A DNA stretch of 64,000 nucleotides from Pelomonas dachongensis (lineage in GTDB: Bacteria > Pseudomonadota > Gammaproteobacteria > Burkholderiales > Burkholderiaceae_C), in contig NZ_JBIGHY010000005.1 of assembly GCF_043555865.1 (NCBI RefSeq), positions 124,001-188,000 of the forward strand, read 5' to 3'. Below are positions 1 through 7,785 of this stretch, in pieces. The translations under genes and the position numbers were made by a program. Position 1 is the first letter of the stretch. The number at the start of each line of letters is the position of its first letter. Under the pieces are notes generated by a model. It was not told the origin of the DNA. It did no database searches and saw nothing but the letters and a program-made list of their open reading frames with translations.

Positions 1-1985
1 AACGAGAAACGGCCGGCGTCGAACCGCCGTCGGCGCGCGGCTGTCGTGGCGGCGAACAGCTTGCGCATGTGGTCGAACAGACCGGTGTAGGTGGCGAGAT
101 TGGAGCGCGGCGTGCGGCCGATGGGCTTCTGATCGACCTGCACCAGACGGCGGATGTGTTCGAGGCCGGCGGTAATGCGGCCGCGGGTGGCCTCGCGCGC
201 AGGGCCGTCGGCGTCGTCCTCATCGGCATCCGCAACGGGCGGCTCGTGGCCGAGCGCCTGGCTCACCAGATCGACCATCGCCTGGCTCACCAGGCTGGAC
301 TTGCCCGAGCCCGAGATACCGGTGACGGCCACGAAGCAGCCCAGCGGGATCTCGACATCGATGCCGCGCAGGTTGTTGCGCGTCACGCCTTCCAGCCGCA
401 GCCATCCGCGCGTCTCGCGCCGCCGCGCTGGCGTCACGCCCGCGCCGGGGAAAAGGTAGGCCGCCGTGCGGGACTGCGGCACAGCCTGCAGTCCGGCGGG
501 AGGCCCGCTATACAGCACCTCGCCGCCGCGCTCGCCGGCATCGGGGCCGACGTCGACCAGCCAGTCGGCCTCGCGCATCAGGGTCAGATCGTGCTCGACG
601 ACGAACAGCGAGTTTCCGGCCGCGCGGAGGCCCTTCAGCGCCTGCAGCAAGGCCTCGCCGTCGGCAGGGTGCAGGCCGGCAGAGGGCTCATCCAGCACGT
701 AGATGACACCGAACAGGTTGGAGCGGATCTGCGTCGCCAGACGCAGCCGCTGCAGTTCGCCCGCCGACAGCGTGGGCGTCGCGCGATCCAGCGACAGGTA
801 GCCTAGGCCCAGTTCGTTGAGCGTCGTGAGGCGGTCGAGCACATCGTGCGCGATGCGCTGCGCGGCGGTACGTTTCTCCTCCGACAGCACCGGCGTGCGC
901 CGCACGTCGGGTGCGGCGGCATGCGCACTGAGGCCTGCCGCCACGCGGCGGGCGGTCTGCTGTCTCGACGCCGCGCGGCTGATGACGCCGCCGGCACGGC
1001 CGGCTTGCGCCTGGCCCTGAGCAACCGGCCGCAGCACGTCGGCCAGGTCGCGCAAGGTCATGCCGGACATTTCGCCAATGTCCAGCCCGGCGAACGTCAC
1101 CGACAAAGCCTCGCGCTTGAGTCGCTTGCCGTGGCAGGTGGGACAGTCGCTCGCGATCATGTAGCGCGACACGCGGCGCTTCATCAGCGCACTCTGTGTC
1201 GTCGCGAAGGTGTGCAACACGTACTTGCGGGCGCCCATGAAGGTGCCCTGGTAGCTGGGCTCGGTCCGGTGGCGCAGCGCGTCGCGCGTCTCGGCGGGCG
1301 TGAAGCCAGCATAGACCGGCACGGTAGGCTGCTCTTCGGTGAACAGGATCCAGTGACGCAGCTTCTTCGGCAGCTGGCGCCACGGCGTGTCCACGTCGTG
1401 ACCCAGTGTGACGAGGATGTCGCGCAGGTTCTGACCATGCCACGCGGGCGGCCACGCAGCGACGGCGCGTTCGCGGATCGTCAGCGAGTCGTCCGGCACC
1501 ATGGAGGCCTCGGTGGCGTCGTACATGCGCCCCAGGCCGTGGCAGGTCGGGCAGGCACCCTGCGGCGTGTTGGGCGAGAAGTCCTCCGCGTACAGCATGG
1601 GCTGGTGGGCGGGGTAGTGGCCGGCGCGCGAATAGAGCATGCGCAGCAGGCTGGACAGCGAGGTCGCGCTGCCAACCGACGAACGTGCGCTGGGCGTGCC
1701 ACGCGACTGCTGCAGCGCCACGGCGGGCGGCAGGCCGTCGATAGCGTCCACGGCGGGCACGCCGACCTGGTCGATGAGGCGCCGCGCATACGGCGCGACC
1801 GACTCGAAGTAGCGCCGCTGCGCCTCCGCGTAGATCGTCGCGAAAGCCAGGGACGACTTGCCCGAGCCTGACACGCCGCTGAACACGACCAGCGCGTCCC
1901 GCGGCACGTCCACATCGACGTTCTTCAGGTTGTGCTCACGCGCGCCGCGCACGCGCACAAAGCCGGACAGGTCGCGGTCAGCCAT
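1..1985 (-). CDS. uvrA: UvrA-like excinuclease ATPase, class II (3' end outside window)
   Basis: ABC-type DNA-damage-recognition ATPase of the UvrA family; about 661 residues are visible before the gene runs off the left edge. Reading from an ATG at 1985, a Walker A (GVSGSGKS) lies at residues 37-44. A zinc-finger CPTCHGLG, a second CPTCHG finger, the ABC signature LSAGELQRLRLA with Walker B VLDEPSAGLH, and a second Walker A GISGSGKSS follow. The segment between the first Walker A and the NTPQGACPTC finger is only about 100 residues, far shorter than in UvrA1, so the UvrB-binding domain appears absent. That marks class II UvrA (UvrA2/DrrC-like), linked in the literature to damage or drug tolerance rather than core excision repair. 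The signature reads LSAGE where canonical UvrA has LSGGE. It is divergent from the ybdK-type gene. The class assignment is an inference from domain spacing. Confidence 0.9.
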   Translation of the reverse strand, partial: MADRDLSGFVRVRGAREHNLKNVDVDVPRDALVVFSGVSGSGKSSLAFATIYAEAQRRYFESVAPYARRLIDQVGVPAVDAIDGLPPAVALQQSRGTPSARSSVGSATSLSSLLRMLYSRAGHYPAHQPMLYAEDFSPNTPQGACPTCHGLGRMYDATEASMVPDDSLTIRERAVAAWPPAWHGQNLRDILVTLGHDVDTPWRQLPKKLRHWILFTEEQPTVPVYAGFTPAETRDALRHRTEPSYQGTFMGARKYVLHTFATTQSALMKRRVSRYMIASDCPTCHGKRLKREALSVTFAGLDIGEMSGMTLRDLADVLRPVAQGQAQAGRAGGVISRAASRQQTARRVAAGLSAHAAAPDVRRTPVLSEEKRTAAQRIAHDVLDRLTTLNELGLGYLSLDRATPTLSAGELQRLRLATQIRSNLFGVIYVLDEPSAGLHPADGEALLQALKGLRAAGNSLFVVEHDLTLMREADWLVDVGPDAGERGGEVLYSGPPAGLQAVPQSRTAAYLFPGAGVTPARRRETRGWLRLEGVTRNNLRGIDVEIPLGCFVAVTGISGSGKSSLVSQAMVDLVSQALGHEPPVADADEDDADGPAREATRGRITAGLEHIRRLVQVDQKPIGRTPRSNLATYTGLFDHMRKLFAATTAARRRRFDAGRFS

Positions 1986-2306
1986 GCGGGTAACTCTTGC
2001 CGACGCTGCGTGCCGTCTTGCCTGCGGCACGGCCGTTCATGGCGGCCAGGAGGATCGGTGCCACGAATAGCACACGCGCCTGCGCAGTGGCGGGCGACGG
2101 CGCCCCGGCAGAGGAAGCGGGATGTGGCATGCAGATGTTGGGAGGCAGCTAAGAAGTTAGTGACTGGATGCCAGTACGGCAAGCGTCATGCCGCCGGGCC
2201 CGACCCGCTTGGCACGCCGTTTGCCACTGCGTGTGCGCACGAGCCGCCCACGACTTCGTGGGCCTCACCTCTTCACGCGCCGATCCGGCGCCCGACACCT
2301 GCTGCA
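1986..2306. other. divergent intergenic region, no gene seen
   Basis: This 321-bp gap separates the divergent uvrA-like and ybdK-type genes and should hold both promoters. Open frames here are not supported by any recognisable protein. The one clear structure is a short perfect hairpin, GCCCACG-ACTT-CGTGGGC, at 2246-2263. I see no convincing -35/-10 pair and no strong ribosome-binding site for either gene. Confidence 0.5.
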
Positions 2307-3482
2307 ATGGACTTCATTCCTTCTCGACCCTTGACCTTCGGCCTGGAACTGGAGCTGGAGATCGTTGATCTCGGCACCGGCCAGTTGTCTCCAACGAGCC
2401 TACCGATCTGGCGGGAGCTGCAGCAAACGCCGCACGGCCAGCTGTATGCGCTGGAGGCGACGCAGTCGACGATTGAACTGAATTCCTCAGTGCACGAAGA
2501 CGCCGAGTCGATGCGTCAGGAGGTTCAAGCGCGGGTGGCTCAGTTGCAGCAGGTGGCAAAGGCCCACGGTGTCGCGGTATGCGGCGGCGGCACTCATATC
2601 GCCCAGTTCTGGAACGAGCGTCGGCTCACGCCGTCCAAGCGCGCTCGAGAGCTGGACCGGCGCTTCGGATTTCTGCCCAAGCGCTTCTCGACCTACGGCA
2701 TGCATGTCCATGTGGGCATGCCCGACGCCCAAAGCGCAGTGCGCGTCGCCAACGTGCTGCAGGCCCACACCCCGCTGTTCATCGCGATGTCCGCCGCTTC
2801 GCCCTTCCTGCAGCACGTGGATTCAGGCTTCGCCGCCTCTCGGCCGCTGGAGCCGCTGGTCTACCCTCACGGCGGCCCCATGCCCTACCTGCTGGACTGG
2901 GCGCACTTCGAGTCGCTCGCCCAGGAGTTCTTCAACACCGGCATCGCGGAGACCTTGAAGGACATCTACTGGGATGTCCGGCCCAAGCCGGAGCTTGGCA
3001 CCGTCGAGGTCCGCGTGTTCGACACACCGCTGACGGTCGACAAGGCGGTCAATCTGGCCGCGTGGACGCGTGCCATCGCAGGCCTCGCCTTGAACGGAAA
3101 ACTTGAGCTGTCCCAGCCCCGCCGCCACGTCACCGAAGGCAAGGTGAGCCGATTCCTGGCTTGTCGTGATGGACTGCAAGCCCGCCTGTTCGACCCTGTC
3201 AGCGGGCAATGGCTGATCGCCAGGGACTGGGCCTCGGCGCTTTGCACCCGGCTGGCTGGCGACCCGCAAACGGCCATCGATCGGCGGGCGCTGGATGCCA
3301 TCTCGGCAGGACTTTCAGCACAGGAGGACCATGCGCAGATGCGGGCGCTGTGGCGCTCCTTCTCCCCCACCCACAGCCTGCCTGAGGGCGAAGAGCCCAG
3401 CGGCGACACCTTGGCGGCATATGCCGCGGCGCTGTGCGATCACCTCGTTGCCCCGATGGCCCAAGACGACTCGGCGCGCTGA
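2307..3482 (+). CDS. ybdK: YbdK-type carboxylate-amine ligase (glutamate-cysteine ligase family 2)
   Basis: A 391-residue protein matching the GCS2/YbdK family, whose members show weak glutamate-cysteine ligase activity in vitro and act as ATP-dependent carboxylate-amine ligases. Family landmarks are an N-terminal FGLELELEIVD, the CGGGTHIAQFW block, YGMHVHVGMPD (ligand/metal-binding histidines) and WDVRPKPELGTVEVRVFD. The ATG at 2307 starts MDFIPSRPLTFGLELELE, as expected for the family; the open frame extends upstream without a start that adds conserved sequence. Length is close to the E. coli YbdK length of about 370. No obvious Shine-Dalgarno precedes the ATG. It stands alone, with the uvrA-like gene divergent upstream and the IS element 80 bp downstream. 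The physiological substrate is unknown. Confidence 0.88.
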   Translation: MDFIPSRPLTFGLELELEIVDLGTGQLSPTSLPIWRELQQTPHGQLYALEATQSTIELNSSVHEDAESMRQEVQARVAQLQQVAKAHGVAVCGGGTHIAQFWNERRLTPSKRARELDRRFGFLPKRFSTYGMHVHVGMPDAQSAVRVANVLQAHTPLFIAMSAASPFLQHVDSGFAASRPLEPLVYPHGGPMPYLLDWAHFESLAQEFFNTGIAETLKDIYWDVRPKPELGTVEVRVFDTPLTVDKAVNLAAWTRAIAGLALNGKLELSQPRRHVTEGKVSRFLACRDGLQARLFDPVSGQWLIARDWASALCTRLAGDPQTAIDRRALDAISAGLSAQEDHAQMRALWRSFSPTHSLPEGEEPSGDTLAAYAAALCDHLVAPMAQDDSAR

Positions 3483-3562
3483 ACAAGCAAGGCACTTGGC
3501 AACTGAAGGCGTGCGCCCATCCTGCGCGCGCCAACGAAACGGCTCAACCAAAAGCGGAAGCT

Positions 3563-3597
3563 TGATCTTGCCCCCGAGAATCGGATCCCTTGCTGAG
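3563..3597 (+). repeat. IS3 left inverted repeat
   Basis: Left terminus of the IS. TGA.CTTGCCC at 3563-3573, CGGATCCC at 3582-3589 and GCTGAG at 3592-3597 are mirrored at the right end, with a divergent stretch between the first two blocks. The next start codon is that of orfA at 3620. Confidence 0.75.
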
Positions 3598-3619
3598 TGG
3601 CTGAATTCAGGCAAGGAGA

Positions 3620-3919
3620 ATGGAAGTGACGAAGGTGAAGAGGGCGCGGTACACGCTGGAGTTCAAGCTCGAGGCGGTGCGGCTGGTCAAGGGCGGGCAG
3701 AGTGCGGCGGCGACGGCCAAGATGCTGGAGATCTCGGAGCAGACGCTGCACAACTGGGTCAAGGCTGAAAAGGACGGTCGGCTGACGGGCGCGGGAGCGG
3801 AGCCGGTGAGCCCGGAGCAGATGGAGATTGCGCGGCTGCGCGCCGAGCTGGCGCGGGTCAAGATGGAGCGCGATATCTTGGGAAAAGCGACGGCGTACTT
3901 CGCGAAGCAGCGAGAGTGA
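3620..3919 (+). CDS. IS3 transposase subunit OrfA (helix-turn-helix)
   Basis: A 99-residue OrfA of the IS3 family. Residues about 8-55 form the transposase_8 helix-turn-helix (YTLEFKLEAVRLVKGGQS, then AKMLEISEQTLHNWVK). The tail is a leucine-zipper-like helix (MEIARLRAELARVKMERDIL). This protein normally binds the inverted repeats and, by programmed -1 frameshifting, is fused to OrfB. Its TGA overlaps the GTG of orfB in GTGA at 3916-3919. The frame is intact, unlike orfB, so it could still make a DNA-binding protein able to occupy IS ends. Confidence 0.9.
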   Translation: MEVTKVKRARYTLEFKLEAVRLVKGGQSAAATAKMLEISEQTLHNWVKAEKDGRLTGAGAEPVSPEQMEIARLRAELARVKMERDILGKATAYFAKQRE

Positions 3920-4756
3920 AGTACGCCTGGATTGAGCGCAACCGCGAGCACTTCCCGGTGTCGCTGGCCTCCGAAGCGCTGGGCGTGAGCCCCAGCGGTT
4001 ACCAGGAGCACCGACTGCGCTTGGCCAGGCCGCGGCGCCGCGTCAGCGACGACGCGCTGCGGGTGCACATCCAGGCGATCCACGCCGAGGTGCGTAGCGA
4101 GTACGGCTGGCCGCGGGTGTGGAAGGAATTGCTCGCGCGCGGCATCCGCGTGGGCAAGGAGCACGTGCGCAAGCTCATGAAGCTGCATGGCATCAAGGCC
4201 CGGGGCAAGCGCAAGTTCAAGGCGACCACCGACAGCAACCACGGCTTGCCTGTGGCGGAGAACCTGCTCAACCGAGAGTTCACCCCGGCCGCGCCGGATC
4301 GCGTCTGGACAAGCGACATCACCTACGTGGCCACCGACGAAGGCTGGCTGTACCTGGTGGCCGTCATTGATCTGTTCGCCGCCAGGTGGTGGGCTGGTCA
4401 ATGCAGCCGCACATGCGGCGCGAGATGGTCATCGACGCACTGCGCATGGCGTGGTTCCGACGCAGGTCCGAGGCCGGGCTGATCTTCCATAGCGACCGCG
4501 GAAGTCAGTACTGCAGCGGGGACTTCCAGGCCGCGCTGACCAAGTACGGCATGCGAAGCTCGATGAGCCGCAAAGATCGTTGAAGGTCGGCAGGCTGCAC
4601 GGGCGGCGCTTCGCCACCCGGCGCGATGCGATGGACGAGATCGTCGACTGGCTGACGTTCTACAACCACCGACGACTTCACTCGTCGCTGGGCTACGTCA
4701 GTCCGATGCAGTTCGAGAGGGCATGGCTTGCCGCCCTGCAAAGGCAACCCGCGTAA
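3916..4756 (+). pseudogene. IS3 transposase OrfB, frameshifted and lacking its catalytic Glu
   Basis: DDE integrase-core transposase (rve domain) broken in two ways. The frame starting at GTG 3916 is good through WTSDITYVATDEGWLYLVAVIDLF, which carries the first catalytic Asp. A missing C near 4380 then shifts it. The correct continuation resumes as VVGWSMQPHMRREM and includes the second Asp in IFHSDRGSQY. Near 4570-4582 the frame jumps from GMRSSMSRK to SLKVGRLHGRRF. The intervening family block (consensus GDCWDNAPTESLWG), which holds the third catalytic residue Glu, is deleted, about 45 bp judged from the consensus. The last part, FYNHRRLHSSLGYVSP, ends at TAA 4754-4756. The product cannot be an active transposase. 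Confidence 0.9.
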
Positions 4757-4760
4757 CGGT

Positions 4761-4796
4761 CTCAGCTATGGGATCCGGGAAACGCGGGCAAGGTCA
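4761..4796 (-). repeat. IS3 right inverted repeat
   Basis: Right terminus of the IS, inverted relative to 3563-3597. CTCAGC at 4761-4766, GGGATCCG at 4770-4777 and GGGCAAGGTCA at 4786-4796 mirror the left-end blocks. Confidence 0.75.
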
Positions 4797-5125
4797 CCAT
4801 CGGATGACGGCATCGAACCGTCACGGTGGATGTGTCAGCAACCACTCAATCGGGAAGAGCGCCCGCCAATCATCTCCGCGACGCTCAGAACGTCGCGCGG
4901 GAACGATGGATGTTCGTAGATGAGCTCAGCTCGAGTTTCTCGAAGGATTGTCCCAACAGTCGCCGCATTTCGCGAAGAGCCCGGTCGTACAGGTTCGCCA
5001 CACCGATGCCAGCCTGGATAGGCTCATGCAATCCAACGACGCCGTTCGCAGGCTTTGATGCCTGCCGCGTGATATCGGCTGCCAAAGTAGCCGCTTAGAC
5101 CGCGGGAGGCGCTCGACTTATAAAT
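4797..5125. other. IS/hipBA spacer, no supported gene
   Basis: About 330 bp between the IS right end and the first hipBA operator-like repeat. A short minus-strand frame (about 5085 to 4885) encodes roughly 66 residues beginning LAADITRQASKPANGVVG after a stop codon. It has no ATG and I recognise no family; it may be a truncated remnant. I see nothing else. Confidence 0.35.
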
Positions 5126-5192
5126 TCCTGCCAAACCATCCGAAATACGCCCTGAGCCTGCGTCTTTTTATATAATCCTGCCAAACCAGGAG
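5126..5192 (+). promoter_or_regulatory. hipBA promoter with 13-bp direct-repeat operator candidates
   Basis: The 13-mer TCCTGCCAAACCA occurs at 5126-5138 and again at 5176-5188, exactly 50 bp apart, about five helical turns. Each copy is preceded by an AT-rich box (TTATAAAT, then TATATAAT). A consensus -10 TATAAT lies at 5171-5176 and abuts the second copy. The second copy runs into the Shine-Dalgarno AGGAG at 5188-5192 for hipB, whose ATG is at 5198. HipB proteins are known to autorepress their operons by binding repeated sites, so these are likely HipB operators. That assignment is an inference. No clear -35 was found. Confidence 0.6.
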
Positions 5193-5197
5193 AGAAG

Positions 5198-5566
5198 ATG
5201 CGCAAGGTGAAGCCGGAGCCCTTTCCCGACCCTCTGATCCGCGACGCCGGAGCCTTCGGCCAAGCAGTGCGTGCCGCACGCACTGGCGCGGGCATCAGTC
5301 TGGAAGCCGCCGCGCAGGCACTCAGCATCAGCAAGGCGACGCTCAGCGACCTGGAAGGTGGCAAGGGTACGGTCGCGCTCGGCACTGCGCTTCGCGTGGC
5401 GCGCGACCTCGGCGCGGTTGTGTTCGCCGCTCCGCTGGCTGTGCACTTCGAAGCGGCGACAGCGCTGCAGGGTCTGCGCAAAGCACGACCGAAGCCCTGG
5501 GGCGGCGTCGATTCGGAACGGCCCTCTCCTTCAAGGCAGCCGCTGGAACGTGAGCGTTCGACATGA
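5198..5566 (+). CDS. hipB: HipB-type antitoxin, XRE/Cro helix-turn-helix
   Basis: A 122-residue protein with a Cro/C1-type helix-turn-helix at about residues 25-80 (FGQAVRAARTGAGISLEAAAQ, then SISKATLSDLEGGKGTV). In HipBA modules the antitoxin binds HipA and represses the operon. Its ATG is preceded by AGGAG at good spacing. The last codons overlap hipA by four bases (ATGA at 5563-5566), typical translational coupling for this module. The tail from about residue 95 is arginine- and proline-rich and probably disordered. Confidence 0.85.
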   Translation: MRKVKPEPFPDPLIRDAGAFGQAVRAARTGAGISLEAAAQALSISKATLSDLEGGKGTVALGTALRVARDLGAVVFAAPLAVHFEAATALQGLRKARPKPWGGVDSERPSPSRQPLERERST

Positions 5567-6939
5567 TTCAGCTCGCCGTCTGGGCCGGTCACGATCGCGT
5601 TGGCACGCTGTCTCATGATGCGCAGAGCAACCTCTTCGACTTCAGCTACGCACAAGCCTGGCGCGAGTCACCCCGCAACTTCCCTCTCAGCCCGCAGATC
5701 CCCATGTTCGCCGCAGCGCATGCGGCGGATGCCAAGGCCTTTGCTGAACTGCCCGCGGAAACTCGTTCGGCGATCGTCCGCGCCTTCTTCCAGAATTTGC
5801 TGCCGGAGGGTCAGGCCCTCGAAGTTGCCGCACAGGCCAATGGCGTCGCCCGGGGCAACCTTGCCGGACTGCTCGTCGCACTCGGCGCAGAGACCGCCGG
5901 CGCACTGCGCGTCACGCTCGCTGACGACACGCTGCAGGCTCAGCCCGCGGAGGCTGCCCTCCGCCCGTTGCCACAGTCCGAACTGAGCGAACGCATTCGC
6001 AACCGCCCTGATCTGCCTTTCGCGATCTGGGACGGCAAGGTACGCCTGTCCATTGCCGGGCTGCAGGACAAGATCGCTGTGCTCGAGGACCAAGGCCAAC
6101 TGTTCCTTGCCAACGGCGATGGCTATGCCTCCACCGTCATCCTCAAGCCAGCCCCCCCGGACGCCCGCTTTGCCAGTCTGCCGGCCATTGAGCACACTTG
6201 CATGCACCTGGCCGCAGCCGCGGGCATCGCAACGGCCAGGACGCGGCTACTTCACGTGCCGGAGCCGGTACTCCTCGTCGAGCGCTTCGACAGGAGGCGC
6301 AGCGGCGATGGCCGCGTTGAGCGCCTGCACATCATCGATGCCTGTCAGGCTCTCGGCCTCTCGCCCGAGCTGAAGTACGAGCGCGCCTACGGCGACCAGG
6401 ACGCCGTGAGGCACCTCCGCGACGGTGCTTCATTGCCGCGTCTTTTTGGCCTGGCCGACCTCAGTCCGACTCCGCTGGCAATGCGCAACCAACTGCTGGA
6501 TCGCACACTCTTCAACGTCCTCGTCGGCAACACCGACGCTCACGGAAAGAACTGGTCATTCTTTGTCGGCCCGCAGGCCGGCCTGCTCACGCTTGCCCCC
6601 GCCTACGACCTCGTCGACGTCAAGTCAGTGGCGCACGACCACATGAGCACGACCTTCGCCATGGGGATCGGCGATGCCTTCACGCCTGATGAGCTCACGC
6701 CCTTCGAGTGGGCCAGCATGGCCGTGCAGTGCAATGTCGCGCCTCGACACCTCGCGACACGCCTCAAGGCCCTGAGCTGGATGCTGCCTCGACTGCTTCG
6801 CGACGCGCGTGTCGCGTTGGAGCAGCAAGGCGTCCCGCCCGAACTGCTTGCAAGCATGGAGCTGCGGCTGCAGGAGCGCTGCACGACCGTGTACGCCAAG
6901 GCGGGCGCAATCGCCCAGGTTCCGAAGAACCGCCTTTGA
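5563..6939 (+). CDS. hipA: HipA-type Ser/Thr kinase toxin
   Basis: A 458-residue HipA family kinase. In E. coli, HipA phosphorylates glutamyl-tRNA synthetase and triggers persistence. An N-terminal HipA_N domain covers about residues 1-120. The kinase lobe has the SIAGLQDKIAV loop (163-173), a candidate ATP-binding lysine in ILKP (about 193-196), the catalytic GNTDAHGKN (322-330, Asp325) and the metal-binding AYDLVD (347-352). Length and motifs look intact, so the toxin should be functional. Its start overlaps the hipB stop. The pair lies between a dead IS3 and an IS66 remnant, fitting acquisition by transfer. The target of this homologue cannot be read from sequence. Confidence 0.92.
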   Translation: MIQLAVWAGHDRVGTLSHDAQSNLFDFSYAQAWRESPRNFPLSPQIPMFAAAHAADAKAFAELPAETRSAIVRAFFQNLLPEGQALEVAAQANGVARGNLAGLLVALGAETAGALRVTLADDTLQAQPAEAALRPLPQSELSERIRNRPDLPFAIWDGKVRLSIAGLQDKIAVLEDQGQLFLANGDGYASTVILKPAPPDARFASLPAIEHTCMHLAAAAGIATARTRLLHVPEPVLLVERFDRRRSGDGRVERLHIIDACQALGLSPELKYERAYGDQDAVRHLRDGASLPRLFGLADLSPTPLAMRNQLLDRTLFNVLVGNTDAHGKNWSFFVGPQAGLLTLAPAYDLVDVKSVAHDHMSTTFAMGIGDAFTPDELTPFEWASMAVQCNVAPRHLATRLKALSWMLPRLLRDARVALEQQGVPPELLASMELRLQERCTTVYAKAGAIAQVPKNRL

Positions 6940-7103
6940 CCGAGCGGGCACGGAGAGAGCACGGACTCATCGTTCCATTCGCTGGCCTGATGCCCCCGTC
7001 CCCACTCCGATCAGACCGCCTGCGGGCCGTCTCTCACGCCTTCGCGCCGTAGGCATCCGCCGAACACACCTTGACGGCGTTTCCCAGCCTCTCGACCCGT
7101 GTT

Positions 7104-7153
7104 TCCCATCCCTTCTATAAAAGAGGATGGGAATCGGAACGGGGGATGGGAAT
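7104..7153. repeat. inverted and direct repeat of GGATGGGAA
   Basis: TTCCCATCC (7104-7112) and GGATGGGAA (7126-7134) form a perfect 9-bp inverted repeat around an AT-rich 13-nt centre. GGATGGGAAT then recurs in direct orientation at 7144-7153, 18 bp after its first copy at 7126. It could be an extrinsic hairpin after hipA (there is no T-run), an operator, or an end of a lost mobile element next to the IS66 remnant. Confidence 0.6.
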
Positions 7154-7162
7154 TCGGCGTGA

Positions 7163-7366
7163 TCAGCCGAATAACTGAGCCCAGGCGGTTGGCGGCCACC
7201 GATGCGGCAGAAGCTCGTCAATCTTGCTGGCCGGACATGTCGGCAAGCGAGCCAGGACGGGTTTGAAGTAGGCGTACGGGTCGTGCCCGTTGATGCGGGC
7301 CGAGTGCAGCACCTGTACAGCGAGCGCCTTGCCTCTGGCGAGGTGGTCCACGTAGAGGTCAGGCAC
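7163..7366 (-). pseudogene. IS66-family transposase TnpC, C-terminal remnant
   Basis: A 67-residue fragment whose C-terminal half matches the end of IS66-type TnpC: HSARINGHDPYAYFKPVLAR followed by LPT and KIDELLPHRW. No catalytic core, TnpA or TnpB is nearby and the frame upstream is scrambled, so only the tail of an old element remains. It lies between hipBA and the tRNA-Val gene. Confidence 0.8.
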
Positions 7367-7611
7367 AGTGTCGCCCTCGCGGTCGCTGGATGGATGCCGG
7401 ACGCTGCCGTCTGCGCTGCCATGACCCTGGGGCGACTCTCAGCAGGCCCGGATTAGCTAAATCTTGGCCTGTGGTTCGGAAACGCTATGGCCACGAGACC
7501 CTCGTGGCCCGCTAGACCTCCACCGACGATCGACGAACCTGCATGAGTGACTTCGCAAGCGAGGGGCCCGATACGAGGGCCGTCGCTTTTTCGTATTCTT
7601 TTCGTACGCGC
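7367..7611. other. spacer between IS66 remnant and tRNA terminator
   Basis: I see no credible gene here. Sequence just upstream of the IS66 fragment may be further degraded transposase, but no frame holds together. Near 7590-7610 it becomes T-rich and runs into the tRNA terminator. Confidence 0.4.
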
Positions 7612-7645
7612 AAAGAAAAAGCACCTAGCGTTTCCGCTAAGTGCT
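7612..7645 (-). terminator. Rho-independent terminator of tRNA-Val
   Basis: Read on the minus strand, AGCACTTAGCG-GAAA-CGCTAGGTGCT forms an 11-bp stem with one G-U pair and a GAAA tetraloop (7620-7645). A T-rich tract follows (complement of the A-run at 7613-7619). It lies 18 bp past the tRNA 3' end. Confidence 0.85.
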
Positions 7646-7663
7646 TGATCTACCTACCGAATT

Positions 7664-7740
7664 TGGTAGGCGCGATTGGATTCGAACCAACGACCCCCAC
7701 CATGTCAAGGTGGTGCTCTAACCAACTGAGCTACGCGCCT
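7664..7740 (-). tRNA. tRNA-Val (anticodon GAC)
   Basis: A 77-nt tRNA with encoded CCA. The acceptor arms AGGCGCG and CGCGCCT pair fully, with discriminator A. The D-arm contains AGCTCAGTTGGTTAGAGC. The anticodon stem CCACC/GGTGG encloses the loop TTGACAT, giving anticodon GAC. The T-arm contains GGTTCGAATCC. It has its own promoter upstream and a terminator downstream. tRNA genes are common integration sites and the accessory patch lies immediately 3' of this one, but I saw no duplicated tRNA end. Confidence 0.97.
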
Positions 7741-7752
7741 GAAGAGCTGCGC

Positions 7753-7782
7753 ACTATAGCATGGATTTTCAGCGCTCGTCCA
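7753..7782 (-). promoter_or_regulatory. promoter of tRNA-Val
   Basis: On the minus strand, a -35-like TGGACG (7782-7777), an 18-bp spacer and a -10 TATAGT (7758-7753) place the transcription start about 6 nt before the mature tRNA. The -35 sits just after the relA stop, so the tRNA is independently expressed. Confidence 0.6.
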
Positions 7783-7785
7783 CAT

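Larger units (their letters stand above)
3563..4796 (+). mobile_element. IS3-family insertion sequence, decayed
   Basis: About 1234 bp with two IS3-type frames (orfA, orfB) between imperfect terminal inverted repeats. The left end begins TGATCTTGCCC and the right end, read inward on the other strand, begins TGACCTTGCCC. Both continue to a shared CGGATCCC block and a GCTGAG block, giving the canonical 5'-TG...CA-3' IS3 ends. No target duplication is evident: the three bases outside the left end are GCT and those outside the right end are CCA. orfB carries a one-base frameshift and an internal deletion, so the element should no longer move on its own. It sits between ybdK and hipBA and marks the start of the accessory patch. 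Confidence 0.88.

Noticed and set aside
2246..2263. GCCCACG hairpin as a riboswitch or terminator upstream of ybdK
   Set aside because: Short, with no T-run and no recognisable aptamer; expected often in GC-rich DNA.
4885..5085. Minus-strand 66-residue frame beginning LAADITRQASKPAN
   Set aside because: No ATG, no recognised family, short; at most a remnant.
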